DNA of 12,542 nt, taken from the NCBI GenBank assembly GCA_023663915.1, contig JAMPGN010000126.1:1-12542 (forward strand), read 5' to 3'. Source of the stretch: Eubacterium sp. (GTDB lineage: Bacteria > Bacillota_A > Clostridia > Lachnospirales > Lachnospiraceae). Under the pieces are notes generated by a model. It saw only the letters and a list, made by a program, of their open reading frames with translations. It did not search any database and was not told the DNA's origin. This document shows, in pieces, positions 6,380-12,513 of this stretch (its first letter is position 1; every line of letters starts with the position of its first letter). Both the position numbers and the translations under genes were made by a program.

Positions 6380-7462
6380 ATGTTTGAAGAAATGATTGGA
6401 GCAATATCTGGAGCTGTAAAGAAAGAAAACGGGGATATTCTTATGAAGGAGAGTATGGACGAGATCTGCGAAGCGCTGGAGAAGGAGATCCTGCGAAGTG
6501 ATGCTTCGGAAGAGGAGAAACAGACTATGCTGGCACGGCTTAGGAAATTGTGCAGCACGGAGACAAATATCATGCTGGTAGGGGCTACCGGATGTGGAAA
6601 GAGTTCTACCATTAATGCATTGTTTGCCTGCAACCGGCAGGAAGAATATGTGGAAGTCGCCAAAGTTGGCAGTAAAGCCGATCCGGAGACGAGGGATATC
6701 GAGCGGTATCGGATCGGAAATCTGATTTTGTGGGATACTCCGGGACTTGGTGATGGAACGGATATTGACGCGCATCACAGGGAAGTGATCACAGAGCTGC
6801 TTCGGGAAGTGGATGAGGGAGAAGACGGGGAGGCAAATGCCCTGATTGATCTGGTGTTAGTCATTCTGGATGGTTCCACAAAGGATCTGGGAACCTCTTA
6901 CCAGATATTGAACGAAGTAATTATTCCGGAGCTGAGAGAAGATACGGGACGCATTCTGATTGCCTTGAACCAGGCGGATATTGCCATGAAGACAGGCAGG
7001 CATTGGGATTATGAAAAGAATGAGCCGGACAAAACACTGACGGCATTTCTGGAAAATAAGGTGACATCCATACAGGCACGTATCAAAGAGGATACAGGGC
7101 TGGATATCACTCCCGTCTACTACTGTGCAGGCTATGAGGAAGAGTCTGGTGATGTGGTATACCCCTATAATCTGTCAAAACTTTTATACTATATCCTGAA
7201 TGCCCTGCCGACAGAAAAGAGGGCAGCAGTTATTGGCGGACTCAATACAGATGCGGAGCAGTATGAGTATAATGATGATGACATGGATTATAACGATGGA
7301 GTGAAAGAGAGTGTTGACAGCATGGCGGATTATGTGGCAGATGGAATCAACAACGGGGCAGTCACCGGTTTTTGTATCTTAGGGGCGCCGGGAGCGCTGG
7401 CTGGAAGCATAGTCGGTGCATTTGTGGGCGGCATCAAAGGGATTCTGAACCATATTTTTTAA
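6380..7462 (+). CDS. YfjP/Era-like GTPase with glycine-rich hydrophobic C-terminus
   Basis: This 360-aa protein is a P-loop GTPase of the TRAFAC/Era-like class, closest in feel to the prophage-borne YfjP/YeeP GTPases. Motifs seen are G1 GATGCGKS at 68-75, a G2 candidate Thr around 104, G3 DTPG at 119-122, and G4 NQAD at 197-200 in place of the usual NKxD. The G domain is preceded by about 60 helical residues. After it comes a very acidic Asp/Glu/Tyr-rich linker (about 291-307), then a glycine/alanine-rich hydrophobic segment (about 326-356) with GxxxG-like spacing. This segment could insert in a membrane or form a helical hairpin, as in eukaryotic IRG/GIMAP-type and DUF697-type GTPases. ATG 6380 is favoured over the in-frame start at 6329 because AAAGGAG at 6368-6374 lies just upstream. 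The gene ends the 4507-7462 unit. Its function is unknown; GTP binding is well supported. Confidence 0.88.
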   Translation: MFEEMIGAISGAVKKENGDILMKESMDEICEALEKEILRSDASEEEKQTMLARLRKLCSTETNIMLVGATGCGKSSTINALFACNRQEEYVEVAKVGSKADPETRDIERYRIGNLILWDTPGLGDGTDIDAHHREVITELLREVDEGEDGEANALIDLVLVILDGSTKDLGTSYQILNEVIIPELREDTGRILIALNQADIAMKTGRHWDYEKNEPDKTLTAFLENKVTSIQARIKEDTGLDITPVYYCAGYEEESGDVVYPYNLSKLLYYILNALPTEKRAAVIGGLNTDAEQYEYNDDDMDYNDGVKESVDSMADYVADGINNGAVTGFCILGAPGALAGSIVGAFVGGIKGILNHIF

Positions 7463-7502
7463 GGATGCGAAAAACCGAAAAGGACAAGTCCTCATTTACC
7501 AG

Positions 7503-7530
7503 TTGACAAATTCGGAATAACTTGTAAAAT
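7503..7530 (+). promoter_or_regulatory. Sigma-A-type promoter for the thioesterase-cvfB unit
   Basis: A perfect -35 box TTGACA at 7503-7508 is followed after 16 bases by TAAAAT at 7525-7530, five of six matches to the -10 consensus. Transcription should start near 7537, giving a leader of about 73 bases before the ATG at 7610. The direct repeat GTCAAT (7543-7548 and 7555-7560, 12 bases apart) lies just downstream of the predicted start and could be a regulator site. Confidence 0.7.
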
Positions 7531-7564
7531 AATACATGATCAGTCAATCAATAGGTCAATTTAG

Positions 7565-7595
7565 ACTCAGTTGAGAAATCAACTGAGTTTTTTTT
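7565..7595 (+). terminator. Terminator hairpin in the thioesterase leader (possible attenuator)
   Basis: ACTCAGTTGA at 7565-7574 pairs with TCAACTGAGT at 7579-7588 around a GAAA loop, and eight T residues cover 7588-7595. This is a textbook intrinsic terminator. It serves the GTPase operon, which has no other terminator. It also lies after the predicted start site of the next promoter and ends only 14 bases before the thioesterase ATG, so transcripts from that promoter would have to read through it. Confidence 0.85.
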
Positions 7596-7609
7596 GAAAG
7601 GATGATGGT

Positions 7610-8329
7610 ATGTATACATTTGACAGCAGAGTACGTTATAGTGAAGTGGGAGTGGACGGAAATCTGACGATCGAGTCGCTTCTGGATTATTTTCAAGATT
7701 GTTCGACGTTCCATTCGGAAGACCTTGGAGTGGGGCTGGATTACCTCAGCGAACTGCATCAGGTGTGGATGTTGTCCGCATGGCAGATCTGTGTGAACAG
7801 ATATCCTCATCTGTGTGAGGAGATTGTGATCGGTACTGCGCCTTATGAGTTCAGGGGATTCATCGGATGCCGTAACTTTCTGATGAAGACCAAGACAGGG
7901 GAAGCGCTTGCCTATGCCAATTCTATATGGAGTCTGATGGATATTCAGAAGATGGCTCCGGCGAAACCGACCGCCAAGATGCTGGAAGGATATGCGCTGG
8001 AAGAAAAATATCCGATGGAATATGCGCCGCGCAAGATCGCCATGCCGCCGGAGGGCGAGGCGATGGAATCCTTTACGGTAAAACAGCATCATCTGGATAC
8101 GAATAACCATGTGAATAACGGGCAATATGTGCGCATGGCAATGGATTGTATTCCTAAGGATTTTTGTATCAGGCAGCTTCGCGTCGAGTACAAGAGTCAG
8201 GCAATGTTAAATGATACCGTCTGCCCGGTGGTGGCAGTGAGTGCAGACCATGGAATATATACGGTGTCGCTGAACAATGAGGAAGGGAAACCGTACAGCA
8301 TCATTGAAATGACGGGAGGCAGCTTATGA
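7610..8329 (+). CDS. Acyl-ACP thioesterase (FatA/FatB-like)
   Basis: This 239-aa cytoplasmic enzyme hydrolyses the thioester of acyl-[acyl carrier protein], releasing free fatty acids and setting chain length at the end of fatty-acid synthesis. It has the double hot-dog fold of the family. The first repeat covers about 1-130, with the typical opening RVRYSEVGxxG and LLDYFQDCSTFHSE. The second covers about 150-239 and contains DTNNHVNNGQY at 163-173, whose Asn165 and His167 correspond to the catalytic N-x-H pair; the following Asn-Asn-Gly-x-Tyr is conserved. Length matches bacterial members. ATG 7610 has AAAGG at 7597-7601 with an 8-base spacer. The gene has its own promoter and a terminator-like hairpin in the leader. 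Its last codons overlap the cvfB start (ATGA), indicating translational coupling. The preferred acyl chain cannot be read from the sequence. Confidence 0.93.
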   Translation: MYTFDSRVRYSEVGVDGNLTIESLLDYFQDCSTFHSEDLGVGLDYLSELHQVWMLSAWQICVNRYPHLCEEIVIGTAPYEFRGFIGCRNFLMKTKTGEALAYANSIWSLMDIQKMAPAKPTAKMLEGYALEEKYPMEYAPRKIAMPPEGEAMESFTVKQHHLDTNNHVNNGQYVRMAMDCIPKDFCIRQLRVEYKSQAMLNDTVCPVVAVSADHGIYTVSLNNEEGKPYSIIEMTGGSL

Positions 8330-9159
8330 TTCAATTAGGAATGATACAGACATTACAGATCGTGAAAAAAGTGGAGTTCGGGGTTTATCTGGGTGATGGC
8401 ACGAACAAGGATGAGAAAGTTCTTCTGCCCAAAAAACAAGTGCCGCAGCAGGCGCAGATTGGCGATGAGGTCGAGGTATTCGTGTACCGCGATTCCAAAG
8501 ACCGCATGATCGCAACCGTACATACTCCGAAGCTGACGCTTCACGGCGTGGCGAGGGTGCATGTCGCACAGGTGGCAAAGGTGGGTGCTTTTCTGGAATG
8601 GGGACTGGAAAAAGATCTGCTTTTGCCGTACAGGGAACAGACGAGAAAGGTGTCGGAAGGGGAGGAGTGCCTTGTCGCACTCTATATCGACAAGAGTAGC
8701 CGGCTTTGTGCAACGATGAATGTATATCCTTATCTCTCGAAGGAAAGCCCCTATGCGAAAGACGACAGGGTCAGCGGAACAGTCTACGAGATCAGCAATA
8801 ATTTCGGCGCTTTTGTGGCGGTGGATGACAAGTATTCGGGACTGATCCCCAGGCAGGAATTATATGGAACGGTACGGATCGGAGATGTGATACAGGCGCG
8901 CGTGACAGAGGTCAAAGAGGATGGCAAACTGAATCTGAGCATCCGTGAGAAAGCATATCTGCAGATTGAGACGGACGCGGAGAAAGTCATGGAACTCATA
9001 CAAAGTTTTGACGGAGCGCTGCCTTTTACGGATAAAGCATCGCCGGAAGTCATTCGGAGAGAAACGCAGATGAGTAAGAACGAATTTAAACGTGCGGTGG
9101 GACACCTGCTCAAAGAAGGCAGGATTCAGATTACGGAGCGTGCGATCTGCGCAAAGTAA
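8326..9159 (+). CDS. cvfB: CvfB/YitL-type S1 RNA-binding protein
   Basis: This 277-aa protein matches the CvfB (YitL) family of RNA-binding regulators, which in staphylococci influence virulence-gene expression and RNA turnover. Three S1-type OB folds can be placed at about 5-65, 70-132 and 146-207. The third is the most canonical, with VSGTVYEISNNFGAFVAV, a surface-exposed GLIP and a closing KLNLSIR. A winged-helix domain follows at about 215-275, ending in GRIQIT. This order is diagnostic for the family, whose length is about 280-300 aa. The start ATG at 8326 overlaps the thioesterase stop by four bases. It has no strong ribosome binding site of its own beyond GGGAGG about ten bases upstream inside the thioesterase gene. 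Translation is therefore probably coupled. The gene ends 64 bases before a bidirectional terminator. Confidence 0.9.
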   Translation: MIQLGMIQTLQIVKKVEFGVYLGDGTNKDEKVLLPKKQVPQQAQIGDEVEVFVYRDSKDRMIATVHTPKLTLHGVARVHVAQVAKVGAFLEWGLEKDLLLPYREQTRKVSEGEECLVALYIDKSSRLCATMNVYPYLSKESPYAKDDRVSGTVYEISNNFGAFVAVDDKYSGLIPRQELYGTVRIGDVIQARVTEVKEDGKLNLSIREKAYLQIETDAEKVMELIQSFDGALPFTDKASPEVIRRETQMSKNEFKRAVGHLLKEGRIQITERAICAK

Positions 9160-9223
9160 CGGATATCAAAACGATCTGCGCTTTGTGGGCACGGAATATG
9201 CATAGGAATTTCCTATAACATGA

Positions 9224-9255
9224 AAAATCTCAATCCTGCGTGGGATTGAGATTTT
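9224..9255. terminator. Bidirectional intrinsic terminator between cvfB and the YjfB gene
   Basis: AAAATCTCAATCC at 9224-9236 and GGATTGAGATTTT at 9243-9255 are perfect 13-base inverted arms around the loop TGCGTG. The arms carry an A run on the left and a T run on the right, so the hairpin ends transcripts from both strands. It sits between two convergent genes, as expected. Confidence 0.85.
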
Positions 9256-9282
9256 CTTGCGGTACGCCCGACGGTGCACGCT

Positions 9283-9474
9283 TTAAACTGTAATATCGAT
9301 ATTGCCACCGATATGTGGGTTTACGGACAACTCCATAGCAGCTGCGTCCATCATCCCTACGATCTGATCACCTGTAGAGGAAGCCTGATCGAGAGACTTG
9401 CTTAACATCGCCACGCCGTAAGCGCTCTGCGTATTTGCTGTTGACATAGCCATAGATAATTGTGCAATATCCAT
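9283..9474 (-). CDS. yjfB: YjfB-family putative motility peptide
   Basis: This 63-aa peptide matches the YjfB family, small proteins of flagellated Firmicutes annotated as putative motility proteins. Their biochemical role is not established. It begins MDIAQLSMAMS, has an Ala/Ser/Gln-rich amphipathic helical middle with VAMLSKSLDQ, and closes with NPHIGGNIDITV, all typical of the family. There is no signal peptide or membrane span. I chose the ATG whose first base is 9474, because on the minus strand AGAGGG (9488-9483) lies 8 bases before it; the longer frame from 9498 would add eight residues and bury that site. An extended -10 promoter lies upstream. It is the only supported minus-strand gene here, and its 3' end faces cvfB across a shared terminator. 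No other flagellar gene is in the window. Confidence 0.82.
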   Translation of the reverse strand: MDIAQLSMAMSTANTQSAYGVAMLSKSLDQASSTGDQIVGMMDAAAMELSVNPHIGGNIDITV

Positions 9475-9513
9475 CTGAAACACCCTCTTTCCAAACATAT
9501 TAAACCCAGGTTC

Positions 9514-9522
9514 AGTATATCA
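9514..9522 (-). promoter_or_regulatory. Extended -10 promoter for the YjfB-family gene
   Basis: On the minus strand TGATATACT (9522-9514) gives an extended -10 (TGn-TATACT) about 40 bases before the start codon. No clear -35 box lies 16-18 bases upstream, which is usual for extended -10 promoters. It does not resemble the TAAA/GCCGATAA form of the flagellar sigma factor SigD. Confidence 0.45.
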
Positions 9523-9555
9523 CATTTTTCTGTGAGCGGCGAGTTTTTTTGGATA

Positions 9556-9685
9556 TAAAATGTGACGATCGGGATTTGTGTAAAATGTCTAAAGGCATAA
9601 AATGATAAAATATCATATTTCCATTAAAAAATACACAAAAAAATCATGATTTAAGGTAGATTTTTTTGTAGATATAGATTAAAAT
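9556..9685. promoter_or_regulatory. AT-rich intergenic control region with stacked inverted repeats
   Basis: The 294-base gap between the divergent YjfB and PucR-like genes contains no ORF of note. It holds five copies of TAAAAT (9556, 9581, 9598, 9606, 9680). It also has ATGATA-AAA-TATCAT (9602-9616), the perfect 12-base palindrome AAATCATGATTT (9641-9652), and an 11-base inverted repeat ACAAAAAAATC (9635-9645) / GATTTTTTTGT (9659-9669). The left half of the palindrome is shared with that inverted repeat. The A7 and T7 tracts should bend the DNA. These look like operators and promoter parts for the regulator gene at 9769. No single -35/-10 pair stands out; TATAAA at 9733-9738 is the best -10 near the gene. 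Confidence 0.45.
9635..9669. repeat. 11-bp inverted repeat of A7/T7 tracts
   Basis: ACAAAAAAATC at 9635-9645 and GATTTTTTTGT at 9659-9669 are exact reverse complements with a 13-base spacer. In RNA this would be a weak AT hairpin, without the GC base of a terminator and without a flanking gene end, so a DNA-level role is more likely. Confidence 0.6.
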
Positions 9686-9768
9686 GGATATTGAATGTTG
9701 TATTTTGATGAATTTGGCGGTTTGTTGATTTGTATAAATTGCTAAAAGAATGACAAGGGGTGGAGGTT

Positions 9769-10857
9769 ATGATTTCAAATCAGATTTTGCAAAATACGAT
9801 TGAGGGATTGAAAGCGATTGCGAGAGTTGAGCTATGCGTGGTGGATATTGACGGCAAAGCGGTGGCAATGACTGCGGACGAGATGGAGAAATGCGGCAAA
9901 GCGGCGGCAGAGTTTGCGAAATCCCCGGCGGATTCACAGGAGATACAGGGCTATCAGTATTTCAAAATATTTGACGAACAGCAGCTGGAGTATATTCTGA
10001 TCGCCGGCGGGATCGGCGAGGATGTCTATATGGTAGGCAAGATGGTTGCTTTTCAGATCCAGAATCTCCTAGTGGCATATAAGGAACGTTTCGACAAAGA
10101 TAATTTCATCAAGAACCTGCTTCTCGACAATCTGCTTCTGGTGGATATATACAGCCGTGCCAAGAAGCTACATATCCAGACGGACGTTAAGCGTGTCGCG
10201 CTCATCATCGAGACAGACAATGCCAAGGACAGCAATATCCTTGAGATGACGCGGACTTATTTTGGCAGTAACAGCAAGGACTTTGTTACTGCGGTGGACG
10301 AGAATAATGTGATCGTGGTCAAGGATTTGTCGGAGTCGGACAGTTTGAAAGAGATCAACCGGACGGCGGACAATATCGCTGCCTTTTTGGAGAAAGAAAA
10401 TCTGAAAGACGTCCGGATCGCCTATGGTACGGTCGTCAATGAGATCAAAGATGTGAGCCGCTCTTACAAGGAAGCGAAGATGGCGCTCGACGTAGGCAAG
10501 ATCTTTTTCGGAGAGAGGGATGTCATCGCCTACAGTGAATTGGGCATCGGACGGCTGATCTATCAGCTCCCGATTCCGTTATGCAAGATGTTTATTAAGG
10601 AGATTTTTGACGGCAAGAGTCCCGACGATTTCGATGAGGAGACGCTGACTACGATCAATAAGTTTTTTGAGAACTCCTTAAATGTTTCGGAGACTTCCAG
10701 GCAGCTTTTTATTCACAGAAACACACTGGTATATCGTCTGGATAAACTTCAGAAAAGCACAGGGCTTGATCTTCGTGTGTTCGAGGATGCGATCACTTTC
10801 AAGATCGCGCTCATGGTCGTAAAATACATGAAATATATGGAGAGTTTTGAATACTAA
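9769..10857 (+). CDS. PucR/CdaR-family transcriptional regulator
   Basis: This 362-aa protein has the layout of CdaR/PucR regulators. An N-terminal sensor-like domain (about 1-105) resembles the putative sugar-diacid or GAF-type recognition region. A degenerate GGDEF-like domain spans about 125-250, without a catalytic GGDEF. A PucR-type C-terminal helix-turn-helix lies at about 298-355, with LNVSETSRQLFIHRNTLVYRL and LDLRVFEDAITFKIAL, which are diagnostic. The ligand is unknown; homologues sense carboxylates, allantoin, sugars or nucleotides. ATG 9769 is chosen with AAGGGG ending 8 bases upstream. GTG 9760 would use a poorer site and sits inside that element. Only 23 bases separate its stop from the ftsE start, so it is likely co-transcribed with ftsEX and could adjust their expression. 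A long AT-rich region with palindromes in front may hold its autoregulatory site. Confidence 0.87.
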   Translation: MISNQILQNTIEGLKAIARVELCVVDIDGKAVAMTADEMEKCGKAAAEFAKSPADSQEIQGYQYFKIFDEQQLEYILIAGGIGEDVYMVGKMVAFQIQNLLVAYKERFDKDNFIKNLLLDNLLLVDIYSRAKKLHIQTDVKRVALIIETDNAKDSNILEMTRTYFGSNSKDFVTAVDENNVIVVKDLSESDSLKEINRTADNIAAFLEKENLKDVRIAYGTVVNEIKDVSRSYKEAKMALDVGKIFFGERDVIAYSELGIGRLIYQLPIPLCKMFIKEIFDGKSPDDFDEETLTTINKFFENSLNVSETSRQLFIHRNTLVYRLDKLQKSTGLDLRVFEDAITFKIALMVVKYMKYMESFEY

Positions 10858-10880
10858 AAGATGATATAGGAGTGAAGAAC

Positions 10881-11615
10881 GTGGCAGTAAAGAAAAAGAA
10901 GAAAAGCGTGGCGGCAGAGAACGAGATCATCAATCTGACCAATGTCAGTAAGGCATATTCCACCGGTGCGCCGGCGTTAAAAGATGTGAATCTTCATATC
11001 AACAGAGGCGAGTTTGTTTTTATTGTGGGCGACAGCGGATCGGGGAAATCTACCCTGATTAAACTGCTGCTCAGGGAATTGACGGTCACGAGCGGTTCCA
11101 TCAATGTGATGGGATACGACCTGTCGAGGATCAAGCATCGCAAGATCCCGAAATTTAGAAGAAATCTGGGCGTTGTCTTTCAGGATTTCCGGCTTTTAAA
11201 GGATCGGAATGTGTACGACAATGTTGCCTTTGCACAGAGGGTTATTCAGAAATCCAACAAAGAGATCAAGAAGAATGTGCCGAGCATTCTGGCGATCGTC
11301 GGACTCGCCGGAAAGTATAAGGCGAAGCCGAAGCAGTTGTCCGGCGGCGAGCAGCAGAGAGTGGCGCTTGCGAGGGCACTGGTTAATAAGCCGACCGTCC
11401 TGTTGGCGGATGAGCCGACGGGAAACCTTGATCCCAAGAACTCATGGGACATTATGAAATTGTTAGAGCAGATCAATGAGAACGGCACGACGGTCATTGT
11501 CGTAACGCATAACCGGGAGATCGTCAATGCGATGCAGAAGAGAGTCGTTACTCTGAAAAAGGGCGTTATCGTAAGCGACGAGGAAAAGGGAGGATATATA
11601 GACGATGAGGATTAA
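10881..11615 (+). CDS. ftsE: Cell-division ABC transporter ATPase FtsE
   Basis: This 244-aa ATPase is the cytoplasmic half of the FtsEX complex, which transmits ATP-driven changes through FtsX to peptidoglycan hydrolases or their activators. All ABC motifs are present: Walker A GDSGSGKST at 50-58, Q-loop Gln101 in VVFQDFRLL, signature LSGGEQQR at 153-160, Walker B LLADEP at 174-179 with the catalytic Glu178, D-loop NLD at 182-184 and switch His210. The VVFQDFRLL and LADEPTGNLD segments are typical of FtsE. GTG 10881 is chosen because GGAG at 10869-10872 lies 8 bases upstream; GTG 10872 overlaps that site. The N-terminus has an unusual run of lysines (residues 4-8) before the usual FtsE start. 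The C-terminal tail is acidic. The last 11 bases overlap ftsX. Confidence 0.97.
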   Translation: MAVKKKKKSVAAENEIINLTNVSKAYSTGAPALKDVNLHINRGEFVFIVGDSGSGKSTLIKLLLRELTVTSGSINVMGYDLSRIKHRKIPKFRRNLGVVFQDFRLLKDRNVYDNVAFAQRVIQKSNKEIKKNVPSILAIVGLAGKYKAKPKQLSGGEQQRVALARALVNKPTVLLADEPTGNLDPKNSWDIMKLLEQINENGTTVIVVTHNREIVNAMQKRVVTLKKGVIVSDEEKGGYIDDED

Positions 11616-12501
11616 CAGCTTGTTCTACACGCTCAGACAGGGCATCCGCAACCTTTTCCGGAATAAGTGGTTTACACTTGCGTCGATCGCGACGATCAGT
11701 TCGTGCCTGTTCCTGTTCGGATTGTTTTATGCGATCGTCACGAATTTTCAATATATTGTAAAGAATGCGCAGGAGGGAGTTGCCGTCTCGGTTCTGTTTG
11801 AGGAGGGAACTTCGGATACCAGGATGCAGGAGATCGGTGAAATGATTCTGCGGCGCACGGAAGTATCGGAGATCAATTTTGTTTCCGCGGAGGAGGCATG
11901 GGAAGAGTTTCGTGAGGAATATCTTGGCGATTATGCGGACGGATTTACGGAGAACCCGCTTGCCAATTCTGCCCACTATGATATTTATCTGAACGACGTG
12001 TCCATGCAGTCCGCGCTGGTGACATATCTGGAATCGCTGGCAGATGTCAGGCAGGTCAACCGCTCCGAACTGGTGGCTACCACGCTGACAGGGGTCAATG
12101 CACTGATTGCTTATGTGTCTGTGGGTATCATAGGAATCCTGCTTGCGGTATCGGTTTTCCTAATCAGCAATACGGTCATGATCGGTATTTCCGTCCGTAA
12201 GGAGGAGATCAATATCATGAAATACATCGGCGCGACGGACTTTTTCGTCAGATCTCCTTTTGTCATAGAAGGCATGCTGATCGGACTGATCGGTGCGGCG
12301 ATTCCGCTCGGCATTATTTACGGAATGTACAATGTGGTGATGGAGTATGTCATGACCCGGTTTACAGCACTGGCTACACTGCTGCATTTTTTGACGGTGG
12401 AACAGATATTTGCCGTATTGACGCCGGTATCGCTGGGAATAGGCGTAGGCATCGGTTTTCTGGGAAGTGTCGCGACGGTCAGAAAGCATTTGAGAGTATA
12501 G
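11605..12501 (+). CDS. ftsX: Cell-division permease-like protein FtsX
   Basis: This 298-aa membrane protein is the partner of FtsE. The N-terminus is cytoplasmic and basic. TM1 lies at about 22-46. A large extracellular loop, about 47-165, is the region that in other bacteria contacts hydrolases or their M23/PcsB/EnvC-type activators; it contains a Glu-rich patch (EEAWEEFREEYLGDY, 96-110). TM2 is at about 165-190, TM3 at about 217-245 and TM4 at about 267-290, giving the four-helix FtsX layout. The cytoplasmic loop MKYIGATDFFVRSPF (205-219) is the conserved coupling segment to FtsE. Start ATG 11605 has AAGGGAGG at 11586-11593 within ftsE. The 11-base overlap with ftsE supports strict co-translation. 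Length matches the family. The next gene begins 13 bases after the stop. Confidence 0.96.
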   Translation: MRINSLFYTLRQGIRNLFRNKWFTLASIATISSCLFLFGLFYAIVTNFQYIVKNAQEGVAVSVLFEEGTSDTRMQEIGEMILRRTEVSEINFVSAEEAWEEFREEYLGDYADGFTENPLANSAHYDIYLNDVSMQSALVTYLESLADVRQVNRSELVATTLTGVNALIAYVSVGIIGILLAVSVFLISNTVMIGISVRKEEINIMKYIGATDFFVRSPFVIEGMLIGLIGAAIPLGIIYGMYNVVMEYVMTRFTALATLLHFLTVEQIFAVLTPVSLGIGVGIGFLGSVATVRKHLRV

Positions 12502-12513
12502 TAAGGAATATTT

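Noticed and set aside
6247..6778. Two overlapping minus-strand frames opposite the start of the GTPase gene
   Set aside because: They are antisense to the P-loop region of the GTPase, Ser/Phe-rich, and lack ribosome binding sites; they are shadows of the real gene.
7480..7495. Hairpin AGGAC-AA-GTCCT after the GTPase stop as a terminator
   Set aside because: The stem is five bases with an impossible two-base loop and there is no T run after it.
9283..9498. Longer YjfB frame starting at 9498
   Set aside because: It would place the AGAGGG ribosome binding site inside the coding sequence, and family members start at MDI.
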